Notes under the pieces: model-generated
Seen by the model: only the letters and a program-made list of their open reading frames with translations
Told to the model about the DNA's origin: nothing
Database searches by the model: none
Program-made: the position numbers and the translations under genes
Source: Chloroflexota bacterium
Lineage (GTDB): Bacteria > Chloroflexota > Ktedonobacteria > Ktedonobacterales > Ktedonobacteraceae
Length of the DNA: 52,741 bases
Reading direction: 5' to 3'
NCBI GenBank assembly: GCA_902810755.1
Contig: CADDYT010000032.1
Location: forward strand, 1 to 52,741
In this document: in pieces, positions 34,332-43,367 of the stretch
Layout: every line of letters starts with the position of its first letter
Numbering within the stretch: the first letter of the stretch is position 1

Positions 34332-35000
34332 GTGCAGAAAGAGAAGAAAAGAACGTTTAAGAATCTGCTCTATGAGCAGTTCGCGCGCGTGGGCAAGGCG
34401 CTTGCGAACGGCCATCGACTGGAATTGCTCGACGTGCTGGCACAGGGAGAGCGCACGGTCGAATCGCTGGCTGAGGAAACCGGCATGTCTGTTGCCAGTG
34501 CTTCCCAACACCTGCAGGTATTGCGCGCCGCGCGCCTGGTTGAGACACGCCGCGCTGGCGTCTCCGTCTATTACCGTCTGGCCTCTGAGCAGGTGGGCGC
34601 GCTCTGGCTCGCGCTGCGCGGCGTCGGCGAGGCACATCTGGCCGAAATCGACCGGCTGGTGGAGACCTTTTTGCAGGATCGAGAGCAGCTCTCGCCGATC
34701 ACGATAGCAGAGCTTCTTGAGGGACTGCGCGCAGGGCGCGTCATCCTGCTGGATGTCCGGCCCGCCGAGGAATACCAGGCAGGCCATATTCCCCAGGCCA
34801 TTTCACTGCCACTTTCCGCCCTTGAGGAGAGGCTCGTCGACCTTCCACGCGATCAGGAAATTGTCGCCTACTGTCGTGGCCCGTACTGTGTTTTTGCTGA
34901 TGAAGCGGTTGCCATCTTGCGAGAGCAGGGCTATCAGGCTCGACGCCTGGAAGAGGGCGTACCCGACTGGCGCAGGCTTGGCCTGCCCGTTGCTGTCTGA
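34332..35000 (+). CDS. ArsR-type regulator fused to a rhodanese domain
   Basis: The product has 222 residues from GTG 34332, with GGGAGG seven bases upstream. The winged helix lies at about 25-90 (VESLAEETGMSVASASQHLQVLRAARLV). A rhodanese domain occupies about 125-215, with active-site loop CRGPYC at 181-186 (C181 catalytic, second Cys at 186). Such fusions are known and are thought to sense sulfane sulfur, tellurite or redox state through the rhodanese cysteine. The operator over the promoter suggests autorepression. It starts an operon with an MFS transporter 15 bp downstream. Confidence 0.93.
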   Translation: MQKEKKRTFKNLLYEQFARVGKALANGHRLELLDVLAQGERTVESLAEETGMSVASASQHLQVLRAARLVETRRAGVSVYYRLASEQVGALWLALRGVGEAHLAEIDRLVETFLQDREQLSPITIAELLEGLRAGRVILLDVRPAEEYQAGHIPQAISLPLSALEERLVDLPRDQEIVAYCRGPYCVFADEAVAILREQGYQARRLEEGVPDWRRLGLPVAV

Positions 35001-35015
35001 AACGGAGAAGTTGTG

Positions 35016-36350
35016 ATGGCCGCGCCATCCCCTGATCGACATCGCACCGCCTCGATTCAGTTAGGGCTGCGAGCCAACTGGCGGCAGTTTGTGCTGCTCG
35101 TTGTCATCAATGCCTTTGTAGGCGGCATGGTTGGCATAGAACGCACCACCCTGCCCTTACTGGCGCAGCAAGACTTTGGTCTGGCCTCCAGAACAGCAAT
35201 TCTCTCCTTCCTCATCAGTTTTGGCGTCATCAAAGCCCTGGCAAACCTGTTCGCGGGGCGCATGGGGGATCGCTTCGGGCGCAAACGGGTTCTGGTGGCA
35301 GGCTGGCTCATCGGGCTACCCGTCCCTCTGCTGGTCATCTTTGCTCCCGGCTGGGGCTGGGTCGTTTTCGCCAACGCCTTACTCGGCATCAACCAGGGGT
35401 TGTGCTGGTCGACGACGGTTATCATGAAGATCGATCTGGTGGGACCCAGGCAGCGAGGGCTGGCAATGGGCCTCAACGAGGCGTCGGGGTACCTGGCGGT
35501 TTCAGCATCCGCGCTGCTCGCAGGCTACCTGGCGACGACCTATGCCCTGCGCCCTCAGCCGTTTCTCGCGGGCGTGGCATTCGCGCTGTGCGGCCTGCTG
35601 CTCTCCCTCTTCTTCGTGCGCGAGTCCCACGCCCATGCGGCCCTGGAAGCGCAGCACATGCAGGCGCAGTCATCAACACATGAGGCGGTTGCCGCTCCTA
35701 CCTTTCGAGAGGTCGTTGTTCTGACCAGCTGGAAAAACCGCACGTTATTCGCGGCAAGCCAGGCGGGGCTGGTGAACAATCTTAATGACGGCCTTTCGTG
35801 GGGGCTGTTCCCGTTGTACTTTGCCGCCGCCGGACTCGATGTCGCGCGTATTGGCATTCTGGTGGCAACCTACCCTGCCGTCTGGGGTGTGGGACAGCTC
35901 GCTACAGGGGCGCTTTCCGATCGACTTGGACGCAAGGGTCTGATCGCCGCCGGGATGTGGGTGCAGGCTGGCGGCCTGTTCCTGATTCTGGCTGTCCAGA
36001 GCTTCTGGCTGTGGCTAATGGGCGCCGTCCTGCTGGGAGTCGGCACGGCTATGGTCTATCCCACTCTGCTCGCCGCTGTGAGCGATGTGGCCCACCCTTC
36101 CTGGCGAGCTTCCGCCGTCGGCGTCTATCGCCTGTGGCGTGATAGCGGCTATGCCGTAGGAGCATTGCTCGCCGGGGTGATCGCTGACCTGCTCGGCATC
36201 CCCTGGGCCATCGGGGTGGTAGGCGCGCTCACCTTCCTCTCCGGCGTGCTGGTAGCAGGGCTGATGCGTGAAACGCTCGCGGCGAAAGCAACCCCAACGC
36301 GCTCGCTGGCCCCATCGACAGAAAATAACGACGGACAGGAACGTGTGTAA
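35016..36350 (+). CDS. MFS transporter in the ArsR-rhodanese operon
   Basis: The 444-residue protein has about 12 membrane helices. GRMGDRFGRKRVL is MFS motif A after TM2, and GALSDRLGRKGL is its repeat in the second half. GGAG lies seven bases before ATG 35016, and a GTG at 35013 is adjacent. The substrate is unknown. The regulatory context suggests export of a toxic oxyanion, sulfur species or redox-active compound. It follows the regulator by 15 bp and precedes DoxX by 75 bp. Confidence 0.9.
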   Translation: MAAPSPDRHRTASIQLGLRANWRQFVLLVVINAFVGGMVGIERTTLPLLAQQDFGLASRTAILSFLISFGVIKALANLFAGRMGDRFGRKRVLVAGWLIGLPVPLLVIFAPGWGWVVFANALLGINQGLCWSTTVIMKIDLVGPRQRGLAMGLNEASGYLAVSASALLAGYLATTYALRPQPFLAGVAFALCGLLLSLFFVRESHAHAALEAQHMQAQSSTHEAVAAPTFREVVVLTSWKNRTLFAASQAGLVNNLNDGLSWGLFPLYFAAAGLDVARIGILVATYPAVWGVGQLATGALSDRLGRKGLIAAGMWVQAGGLFLILAVQSFWLWLMGAVLLGVGTAMVYPTLLAAVSDVAHPSWRASAVGVYRLWRDSGYAVGALLAGVIADLLGIPWAIGVVGALTFLSGVLVAGLMRETLAAKATPTRSLAPSTENNDGQERV

Positions 36351-36425
36351 AGGAGAACTGATTCTGTATTTATGCTCAAAAAATCGTGCGTTCTTAATTC
36401 TTCTGACTGAAAGGAATATACGGCC

Positions 36426-36983
36426 ATGCAGGTTTCATCAGTGCGGCCTGGTAGAGCGGCGACAGAGGGTCAGCAGGCGACGGCGGCTATTACGCTGAGT
36501 GAACGCAGTCTTATGTTGCTGGCGTTTGTGCGAATTTTCTTCGGGTTGCTGTGGTTGCAACAACTGTCCTGGAAAATGCCGCCGACCTTTGGCGGGCTAC
36601 GGCCATACGTTGAAAAGGAAGTACACTATACGTTCATCCCCGGCTACAGCTTTATCCTCAAAAACGTCTTTCTCGCACACTTTTCCCTGCTCGGGGCGGG
36701 CGTATGGAGCGCCGAACTGCTGGTCGGGCTGCTCTTGCTCTTCGGCTTCTTCACCCGTTTCGGCGCGCTACTGGCCATCGTCCTCTCCACCCAACTGTAC
36801 ATTGGCCTGGCGTATGCTCCCGGTGAGTGGTACTGGACCTACGGGATGCTCATCCTGCTAGGTCTGGCTGTGGCCGCCGTTCCAGCCGGAAGACGGCTGG
36901 GCCTTGATCAACTGCTCGTCTCGCCATTGCACGACGCCGCTCAAAGGAACCGCCGGGCGCGTATAGCATTCTGGTTCGTTTAG
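36426..36983 (+). CDS. DoxX-family membrane protein
   Basis: This 185-residue protein has about four membrane helices of the DoxX/DoxD pattern (LAFVRIFFGLLWLQQLSWKM, then AELLVGLLLLFGFFTRFGALLAI). DoxX-like proteins include the small subunit of thiosulfate:quinone oxidoreductase and mycobacterial membrane redox partners, so a redox or sulfur role fits the rhodanese regulator. AAAGG lies upstream of the ATG. It is separated by 20 bp from the next membrane gene, so the operon continues. Confidence 0.85.
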   Translation: MQVSSVRPGRAATEGQQATAAITLSERSLMLLAFVRIFFGLLWLQQLSWKMPPTFGGLRPYVEKEVHYTFIPGYSFILKNVFLAHFSLLGAGVWSAELLVGLLLLFGFFTRFGALLAIVLSTQLYIGLAYAPGEWYWTYGMLILLGLAVAAVPAGRRLGLDQLLVSPLHDAAQRNRRARIAFWFV

Positions 36984-37003
36984 GAGGAGGAAGAAGGAAA
37001 CCT

Positions 37004-37465
37004 ATGCAACGTACACTACCAACCGGGCTGAAAGCGGGAGCATGTTCTGGCTTGCTGCTGGTCGCACTCTTCTTTGTCGATTACGGGCCGGCCACCAGTC
37101 TCGCCAGCCTGGCGCGCTGGTTCATGCTCAACGACAACGCGTGGAGCAAGCTGATCGGCGCGCTCCTCGTGCTGGCGTTGGCAACGCTCTCCGGTGCGTT
37201 GTTCGGAGCTGCGACGCGCGGAAGAATCCTTTCCCGTTCTCAATCTCTCATGATGGGGCTGCTGGCAGGTGTACTCTGGTGGGTTATACTGGTACTGCTG
37301 CTGGCAATGCTGGTGCGCCACATCCAGTTCTCCCTGTTTGCAATGTTGTACTGGATCATCGTAAGCCTCTTCTTCGGGCTGGTTCTCGGAAGCTTATTTG
37401 CACGATTTGAGCAGCGAGCAGTGCTTCCCGTAAACGCTGATGAATCGCGCCTGCGGAAACAGTGA
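37004..37465 (+). CDS. Four-TM membrane protein of unknown function
   Basis: The 153-residue product has hydrophobic segments at about 10-27, 45-70, 78-105 and 110-133 and a polar tail (EQRAVLPVNADESRLRKQ). A strong AGGAGGAGG-type ribosome site precedes the ATG. There is no known motif. It is the last gene of the ArsR-rhodanese operon, so it may belong to the same stress response. Confidence 0.8.
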   Translation: MQRTLPTGLKAGACSGLLLVALFFVDYGPATSLASLARWFMLNDNAWSKLIGALLVLALATLSGALFGAATRGRILSRSQSLMMGLLAGVLWWVILVLLLAMLVRHIQFSLFAMLYWIIVSLFFGLVLGSLFARFEQRAVLPVNADESRLRKQ

Positions 37466-37536
37466 CCCTCTACCAGATCGCCTGTGGCAGGAGCTGATAG
37501 AGGGTAACAGGTGAAAATACTGTAACCGGGTTACAG
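37465..37536. terminator. Two hairpins between convergent genes
   Basis: ACCCTCTA at 37465-37472 pairs with TAGAGGGT at 37498-37505. CTGTAACC and GGTTACAG at 37520-37536 form a compact dyad that overlaps the stop codon of the minus-strand gene. Together they may insulate the two converging units. No strong T-tract is present. Confidence 0.4.
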
Positions 37537-37953
37537 AGCAGCCAGACCGGCCTGCGCGACCTCCATATCCTCAGTGTAGTGGCCGCCGCTGACGCCGATG
37601 CCGCCAATGATGCCTTCGGCGGTCTTGATGGCATAGCCGCCGCCAAAGACGATCAGGCGGTCAGTTTTGACGATACCGAGCCGCAGGGGTTCGTCGCCCT
37701 TGATAAAATCGAACCACTCGTGCGTTGCCAGTCCCGCGAAGCTGATCGCCGTATACGCCTTATCCTGGGCAATCTGTACGCTCAGCAGCGGTGCGCCGTC
37801 CATCCGCTTGAACGCTTTGAGCGTGCCGCTCTCATCGCATACCGCGATAACCATCGCCTTGCCCATCGCCTGCGCCTTCGTCTCTGCCGCCTTGATGATG
37901 CGCTCCGCCGCCTCAAGGGTGATACTGGCCTTCTGGAAAGAGTTTTCCGCCAT
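37531..37953 (-). CDS. GlcG/HbpS-family protein
   Basis: These 140 residues are almost exactly one GlcG/HbpS domain (ITLEAAERIIKAAETKAQAMGKAMVIAVCDESGTLKAF... GGIGVSGG). Family members bind heme or act near glycolate and diol metabolism, but no exact role is assigned. Some members have a secretion signal and this one does not. AAAGGA lies eight bases before the ATG. It is separated from the next gene downstream, the amidohydrolase read in other directionally aligned genes, by the 38-kb REPIN, and has no operon partner. Confidence 0.9.
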   Translation of the reverse strand: MAENSFQKASITLEAAERIIKAAETKAQAMGKAMVIAVCDESGTLKAFKRMDGAPLLSVQIAQDKAYTAISFAGLATHEWFDFIKGDEPLRLGIVKTDRLIVFGGGYAIKTAEGIIGGIGVSGGHYTEDMEVAQAGLAAL

Positions 37954-38167
37954 AATACATGTCCTTTCTACAGGTTACCTGTCTGCCTTCTCTGATGGTG
38001 TCGACAGTGAGTTCGATTGATGTGAGAAAACAACTGTCCTGTTTTCCCCTCAACCACCATTAAGAGCCATCTGATGCACTCGTGTCAATAGGCGCGTACT
38101 TTTGCATCAGGGCAGGCCAGCCACTCGTCAGCGCCCCAGACCGGTCACCACCCTCGCAGACCCGTCG

Positions 38168-38275
38168 CCACCCAGGCCACCCGCAAGGGATGGCCCTACT
38201 ATACACGATACGTCTCGATCGGCTTACAGAGGCATCGTATATAGTAGGGCCATCCCTTGCGGGTGGCCTGGGTGG
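38168..38275. repeat. REPIN with 36-bp perfect inverted arms
   Basis: The 36-bp sequence at 38168-38203 is the exact complement of 38240-38275. REP units with GTAG, stem GGCCATCC, loop CTTGC and stem GGGTGGCC lie at 38175-38199 (minus) and 38244-38268 (plus). A third copy without GTAG occurs at 38295-38316, after GAAGTTAACGCTTCCAG, which resembles the end of the MITE-like elements. The gap 37954-38331 otherwise appears non-coding. Confidence 0.88.
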
Positions 38276-38331
38276 CCTGAAGTTAACGCTTCCAGGGCCA
38301 TCCCTTGCGGGTGGCCTGCACCCTCCAGATC

Positions 38332-39333
38332 CTATCCCTTCAGTTGCGCCACCTTCTGCTCGACGTCGATGCCCATGAGGCGGGCAAGGTTGCCGCCGAG
38401 AATCTTTTTCTTGGCCTGCTTCGTCAACTGCGGGTAACCGTAGCCGGTGACGAGGTCTTCGGGCAGTTCAAAGTTCCAGAAGGCGTCCAGCGCCCAGCGG
38501 GGGTGCCAGATAGGGGTCTCGCCTCCGTAGAGAATCTTGTCCTCGCCGCACCAGAACATGAGTTTGCCCATGTTTTCGGCAAAGACACGCGGCGCGCGCA
38601 CGATAAAGTTGAGCGTGGCGGCGATGGAGGCGTACAGATTGGGATAGCGCACCAGTTGCCAGCAAATTTCGTCGATGAAGGGCAGACCGACGTGGAAGAT
38701 GACGAAATTAATGTCGGGGAAGTTGGCCGCCGCGCCATCCATGTCCCATGCCTGCGTCATCTCGATTGGCTGCGGGCCGAGCGGCACCCCCTTATGGACG
38801 CCGATGGTATGCACGCCCAGTTCCAGCGCCTTCTCAAAGACGGGGAAAGCCACACGCGGGTCATCCATGCGCCAGGGGAAGGGCTGGCCGTAATCATAGC
38901 GCACATTGTAGAGCTTAAAGGCTTTCGCGCCGTACTCCTTCACCTGCCGCTCCATCAGATCGAGCGCCTTTTTGCCCTCTAAGGGGTTGATGGTTCCCCA
39001 GAAAATGGCGCGGTCGGGATACTTCTGCGCCATCGCCGCGCACTTCTCCCACTGTGAGAGGCCATCATAGAAGAGGTCGGTCAGGGGCAAAGGCTGAGCG
39101 ACGATCATGTCGGTTCCCGATTCCTCGAAGACCATCCGGGCGATCTCGTCGATGGTCCACTCGCGCAGGAACTCTTCCGGCCCCAGCACCGTCTCGCCGG
39201 GAGGAGTGAGAACCTGGTGGAAAGCGTAGAGGTGATCGATAAACATCTGGCCTGGCTTGCCAAAAGCGTTGCGCTTGTCAAAGTTGAAGACGTGGCAAAC
39301 GCAGTCAAAAACAAAGGCTTCATTATCCAGCAT
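38332..39333 (-). CDS. Amidohydrolase family 2 (metal-dependent hydrolase/decarboxylase type)
   Basis: This 333-residue TIM-barrel protein has the family-2 pattern. The N-terminal CVCHVFNF replaces the usual HxH strand, VHKGVPLG carries a metal His, FHVGLPF another, and YGGETPIWHPRW is the C-terminal catalytic loop. GAGGAG lies nine bases before the ATG. It lies 20 bp downstream of the MIP18-like gene. In actinobacterial propane/alkene monooxygenase operons an amidohydrolase and a DUF59 protein accompany the monooxygenase genes (from memory), but no monooxygenase is seen here. Confidence 0.87.
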   Translation of the reverse strand: MLDNEAFVFDCVCHVFNFDKRNAFGKPGQMFIDHLYAFHQVLTPPGETVLGPEEFLREWTIDEIARMVFEESGTDMIVAQPLPLTDLFYDGLSQWEKCAAMAQKYPDRAIFWGTINPLEGKKALDLMERQVKEYGAKAFKLYNVRYDYGQPFPWRMDDPRVAFPVFEKALELGVHTIGVHKGVPLGPQPIEMTQAWDMDGAAANFPDINFVIFHVGLPFIDEICWQLVRYPNLYASIAATLNFIVRAPRVFAENMGKLMFWCGEDKILYGGETPIWHPRWALDAFWNFELPEDLVTGYGYPQLTKQAKKKILGGNLARLMGIDVEQKVAQLKG

Positions 39334-39353
39334 CGTTGGAGACTCCTCTCATG

Positions 39354-39794
39354 TTACTCGTGTGAAGAAATAGCTTCCGGGGCGACTTTCGATGATGTTT
39401 GCGCTTGAGCTTCGCGTTCGCGTTCGAGACGGCGCTGGCGCAGGGGCAAGAGTTGGGCCATAGGCAGAGAGAGCTTCTGGCGGGCGCTTTCGCTCATGCG
39501 CTCCGGCGTCCAGACGGTGTTCCAGACGATGCGCGTCTCCACTTCGCCCGCGCCCTCTAACGCGCCGACTTCCGTGTTGATCATCTGGAGAACATGCGTC
39601 GAGAAGGGACACCAGCCGGAGGTGAGCAGGATGTCGATAGAGACATCACGCCCGTTTTCCGCTACCTGCACGTCTTGAACCAGTCCCAGATCGACGACGC
39701 TGACCGAACGCTCTTTGCAGCAGGGATCGTAGCAGGTTTTGAGAACTTCATAGACCTGCTCGACCGTAATGCGCGCTTCATTTCCGTCAGGCAA
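39354..39794 (-). CDS. MIP18/PaaD-like (DUF59) metal-sulfur assembly protein
   Basis: The 146-residue protein has the DUF59 fold: VYEVLKTCYDPCC near 14-26, SVVDLGLVQDV, and TSGWCPFSTHVL. Cysteines 21, 25, 26 and 62 are candidates for metal or Fe-S binding. TTG 39794 is the start because AAGGAG lies six bases upstream. DUF59 proteins help mature Fe-S or metal enzymes. It is paired with the amidohydrolase downstream, and a charged C-terminal extension (about 105-146) is atypical. Confidence 0.85.
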   Translation of the reverse strand: MPDGNEARITVEQVYEVLKTCYDPCCKERSVSVVDLGLVQDVQVAENGRDVSIDILLTSGWCPFSTHVLQMINTEVGALEGAGEVETRIVWNTVWTPERMSESARQKLSLPMAQLLPLRQRRLEREREAQAQTSSKVAPEAISSHE

Positions 39795-39966
39795 GAGAGA
39801 CTCCTTCCTGGTGGATAGATATCACCTGTCTGCGTCCAGGGCGCAAAGCCTGGCTGGCAAACAGACGACACATCCAGCATGCTACGAATCGGCAATTACA
39901 GGGCCGCACTACGAAGGACAGGAGAGCAATGTTTCAAGAGAAAAACGAGGCAAAACTGAACTACAC

Positions 39967-40869
39967 TCAGTAACGGGTAGCTATCGGCAGGCGGGCGGCG
40001 GGCAGGCGCAATTCGGCGCGCGCATGGTTGGCCGCACGAGTAACCTGAGCAATCAACCATTCGGAACGTTTTGAAAGCGCATCGGGGGCAAAAGAGATGC
40101 CAAGCGCGGCGACCACCTGCCCGCGCGGCGCAAAGATAGGCGCGGCAATACAGCAAATATTAGAGGTAAATTCTTCGCGATCAATGCTGTAACCCTGGCG
40201 CACAATGTCGTTGAGTTCATCGATGAAACGGGACCGCTGGACAATGGTATTGGGGCCGGAGGGCAACAGCGGGTGCGTGTCCAGGTAACGGTCAACGAAC
40301 GCGGGTTCGCTGTATGCCAGCAAGATTTTGCCCAGCGCGTGGGAGTGGGCCTGCCCGCGATAGCCAACATACAGTTTTGTCACTTTCGGAGCCTGTGGTG
40401 CCTCGACGATTGCCTGCAATTCGACTTCCCCGTAGCGCCAGCAGGCCATATACGACGGCTCCTGCGTCTGTGAGGTCAGGCTATAGAGAATAGTGCGCAG
40501 CCTGCTCACCAGCGAGGCGGGGGTAAAGGCATTTGCCCAGAGGTCATCTGCCAGCGATGGGCTAGACTCTTGCTGCGCGAGGCTCTGCACAAAAGCATTG
40601 TTCAGAAAGGGGATCTGGGGGCCGAGTAAATAGACCTGGGTCTGGGGATGCCGGTCCAGAAATTCGGTCGCGACCAGCGTGTTGAGGATGTGGTAGCAGG
40701 TGCTGATGTTGATGCCCAGAATCTTACTGATCTCGCGCGCTGAGAGGCCCTCCGGGCGTTCAGCGATCAGGCTGAGAACCCGCAGCGCCCGCTGCACCGA
40801 ATGTAACAGATCACCCTTTTCACCGGGAGAGATGGACGAGAAACTTTCGACTTGAAACTGCTTAACCAT
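39967..40869 (-). CDS. IclR-family transcriptional regulator
   Basis: The product has 300 residues from ATG 40869, preceded by GGGGGG seven bases upstream. The N-terminal winged helix lies at about 22-80 (VQRALRVLSLIAERPEGLSAREISKILGINISTCYHILNTL). The C-terminal effector domain lies at about 120-290 (YRGQAHSHALGKILLAY, then GYSIDREEF and CCIAAPIFAPRGQVVAALGIS). It binds a small organic effector and probably controls the DUF59-amidohydrolase genes 172 bp downstream on the same strand. Confidence 0.93.
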   Translation of the reverse strand: MVKQFQVESFSSISPGEKGDLLHSVQRALRVLSLIAERPEGLSAREISKILGINISTCYHILNTLVATEFLDRHPQTQVYLLGPQIPFLNNAFVQSLAQQESSPSLADDLWANAFTPASLVSRLRTILYSLTSQTQEPSYMACWRYGEVELQAIVEAPQAPKVTKLYVGYRGQAHSHALGKILLAYSEPAFVDRYLDTHPLLPSGPNTIVQRSRFIDELNDIVRQGYSIDREEFTSNICCIAAPIFAPRGQVVAALGISFAPDALSKRSEWLIAQVTRAANHARAELRLPAARLPIATRY

Positions 40870-41075
40870 CGTAAAGCCCCCCTGTGGACTGTCAAGAGTG
40901 CGCACTCAGCAACGATACACACAGTAGCAAGTATAGCTATCTGCGGGCAAAACTACAAGAGGGAACATTTCTACAGGCGAAATGCCCTTTTTCTTACATC
41001 CACATGCCTTCCCCGGCAATAGAAAAAAAGTACCGGCAGGATCATCCTCTATCTATTTTTCCGGTTATGGTTCGT

Positions 41076-41104
41076 TTTCGAGAATGAAAGCATATTCATA
41101 AAAT
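41076..41104 (+). promoter_or_regulatory. Weak promoter candidate for the kinase pair
   Basis: TTTCGA at 41076-41081 and TAAAAT at 41099-41104 are 17 bp apart, about 25 bp before the kinase start. The -35 match is poor. Confidence 0.3.
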
Positions 41105-41129
41105 ATATCTGATGACAGAGGAAGCATCC

Positions 41130-43367
41130 ATGCAGAACGATGATATCGCTCAGGGAACGACAGAGATCACACTGGGCCGCTATCGCCTGTTACAGCGTAT
41201 TGGTAGAGGCGGCATGGGCGAAGTCTGGCTGGGTGAGGATCCCCGCCTGCACAGACAGGTTGCCATCAAGACGCTGCCCTTACATAGTCAGGGAGACAGG
41301 GAATATCTCCAGCGTTTTGAACGCGAGGCGCAGGCAGCAGCCGCCCTCAATCATCCACATATTCTACCTGTGCATGATTACGGCGAGCAGGTCCTTCGCA
41401 ACGGGCAGGCCATTACCTATATCGTCATGCCCTATTTGCCCGGCGGCTCGCTGGAAGAGCGCATCTCTACGCTGGCAGACGCGCAGATGCTGATGCCGCT
41501 ACCGGAAGCCCTCAACGTGCTGGAACAGGCAGCCGAGGCCATCGACTACGCTCACGCACAGGGCATCCTGCACCGCGACATCAAGCCCGCCAATATGCTG
41601 TTGCGCAACGATGGCTGGCTGATGCTGGCCGATTTTGGCATTGCGCGCATGCTCTCCAATCAGGAACGCCTGACACAAACAGGAACGGGCTTCGGTACCC
41701 CCGAATATATGGCGCCCGAACAGGCGCAGGGCAGGGCCGTAGCAGCGAGCGATATCTACAGTCTGGCCGTCATCGCCTACCGCCTGCTGAGCGGCCATTT
41801 ACCATTTCAGGCGGAAACACCCTATGCGACGACGATCCAGCATATCATCATGCCGCCACCTTCACCCCGGCAGTTTAACCCGACGCTTTCCCTCGCCACG
41901 GAGCAGGCCTTACTCCAGGGACTCGCCAAAGACCCATCGCAGCGTCCACCCTCCGCGCACGCGCTGATTGCCAGTCTCCAGCAGGCCGTCACGGGCGCGC
42001 CCTACGAGATCACACGACCCAGGCAGCCACTTCAGGCCACCGGCGCCCCGCTCTCGCCCGTTGCCGCAACTGTCCCCGCCATCCCACAAACCGAACCTGC
42101 CGACACGCAGAAAACATTCGCCGATACCGTACCGGCAAAGACTCCTTCGCCAACCACAGCCATATCGCGGCGCAAGGTCCTTCTCGGCGCAACAGGCGCG
42201 GCTCTGCTCGTGCTTGGAGGGGGAGCTGGCTTCCTGGCTTTTATTGAGCATGACAAACAACAGGGGCCGCAGCCGAACACAACAACCGTCACCGGGGCGC
42301 GCCCACAATCGACAAAAACGCCCGGTCCCAATGATCCGGTGATGACGCTGCTTTCACACACGCGCCCCGTCTCTTCTCTGGCCTGGTCACCCCGGCCAGA
42401 CACCCTCTTGCTGGCTTCCGCCGGTGAAGATCAACAGGTAATGCTCTGGGACATTGCCGCCATCCGACAAGGGCTGGCCAACCAGAAAACTCCTCATACC
42501 TCTATCGTGGCAGGAACCGGCATCGATATGCAACTTGCCTGGTCCCCCGACGGCGCATATATGGCTATAGGAAATGGCAGGATCGTTAATCCCAATGATA
42601 CCTTCAATCCCGATTCGTTTGTGCTGGTTTATACAGCCGACCTGCGCTCTACGGTCAACAGCCACCTGGTCACGGCCTTTCTGATCGCGCTGGCGTGGAC
42701 GCCGGGCAAATATCTCGCTATCGCTTCCAGCCCGTCTATCAGCAGTTCCAGCGATATCGTTGCGCTCTGGAGTCCGGCGCAGCCGACCCAGACGCCGACG
42801 CCGGTTTCGTTTTCGGATGTTATCTCCGCCCTGGCTTTCTCGCCGGTCACGGCACAACTCGCCATCGCCTTTCCCAATGATATCGTGATCGGGCAGGCTG
42901 CCATCGCCGGAAATAAGACCACGTGGAAGGCGGGGGCGCATTCCCTGCAAACGAATAATCTGGGTCTGGGAGCCGATATGCTCACATGGTCGCCCGATGA
43001 AACATTTCTTGCCGCTGCGAATAAAAGCCTGTCCCCTCCTGTCATCGATATCTGGAACTGGAAGCAGGGATCAACCATCACATCTCCAATCGTACCCGAT
43101 AGCAGTACGACATTGACCACGCTGGCATGGTCTCCGGCGGCTGGCAGCACCTTGCTGGCGGCTGGCACAAAAGATGGCTCAGTCCTCATCTGGAAGATTG
43201 ATCGCAGCTCGCCTGTTTCCGGCGGAAATCTCTATCCTCACCAGAGGCTGAATGGATTGTCGGCAGAAGTTTTCTCACTGGCATGGTCACCGGACGGGCA
43301 ATGGCTGGCAGCAAGCTATAAAGATGTCAATAGCAGCATCTTAGTCTGGAGTGTGAAACCATCATGA
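41130..43367 (+). CDS. Membrane serine/threonine kinase with WD40 domain
   Basis: The product has 745 residues from ATG 41130 (GAGGA seven bases upstream; ATG 41112 is also in frame). Kinase motifs are intact: GRGGMGEV, K47 (VAIK), HRDIKPAN at 148-155, DFG at 168-170 and GTPEYMAPEQ. After a Pro/Thr linker, SRRKVLLGATGAALLVLGGG forms a single membrane segment at about 346-366, preceded by a twin-arginine motif. From about 395 to the end are WD40-like repeats (VSSLAWSP, VMLWDI and similar). The kinase is cytoplasmic and the propeller probably extracytoplasmic. It overlaps the next kinase gene by four bases. Confidence 0.93.
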   Translation: MQNDDIAQGTTEITLGRYRLLQRIGRGGMGEVWLGEDPRLHRQVAIKTLPLHSQGDREYLQRFEREAQAAAALNHPHILPVHDYGEQVLRNGQAITYIVMPYLPGGSLEERISTLADAQMLMPLPEALNVLEQAAEAIDYAHAQGILHRDIKPANMLLRNDGWLMLADFGIARMLSNQERLTQTGTGFGTPEYMAPEQAQGRAVAASDIYSLAVIAYRLLSGHLPFQAETPYATTIQHIIMPPPSPRQFNPTLSLATEQALLQGLAKDPSQRPPSAHALIASLQQAVTGAPYEITRPRQPLQATGAPLSPVAATVPAIPQTEPADTQKTFADTVPAKTPSPTTAISRRKVLLGATGAALLVLGGGAGFLAFIEHDKQQGPQPNTTTVTGARPQSTKTPGPNDPVMTLLSHTRPVSSLAWSPRPDTLLLASAGEDQQVMLWDIAAIRQGLANQKTPHTSIVAGTGIDMQLAWSPDGAYMAIGNGRIVNPNDTFNPDSFVLVYTADLRSTVNSHLVTAFLIALAWTPGKYLAIASSPSISSSSDIVALWSPAQPTQTPTPVSFSDVISALAFSPVTAQLAIAFPNDIVIGQAAIAGNKTTWKAGAHSLQTNNLGLGADMLTWSPDETFLAAANKSLSPPVIDIWNWKQGSTITSPIVPDSSTTLTTLAWSPAAGSTLLAAGTKDGSVLIWKIDRSSPVSGGNLYPHQRLNGLSAEVFSLAWSPDGQWLAASYKDVNSSILVWSVKPS

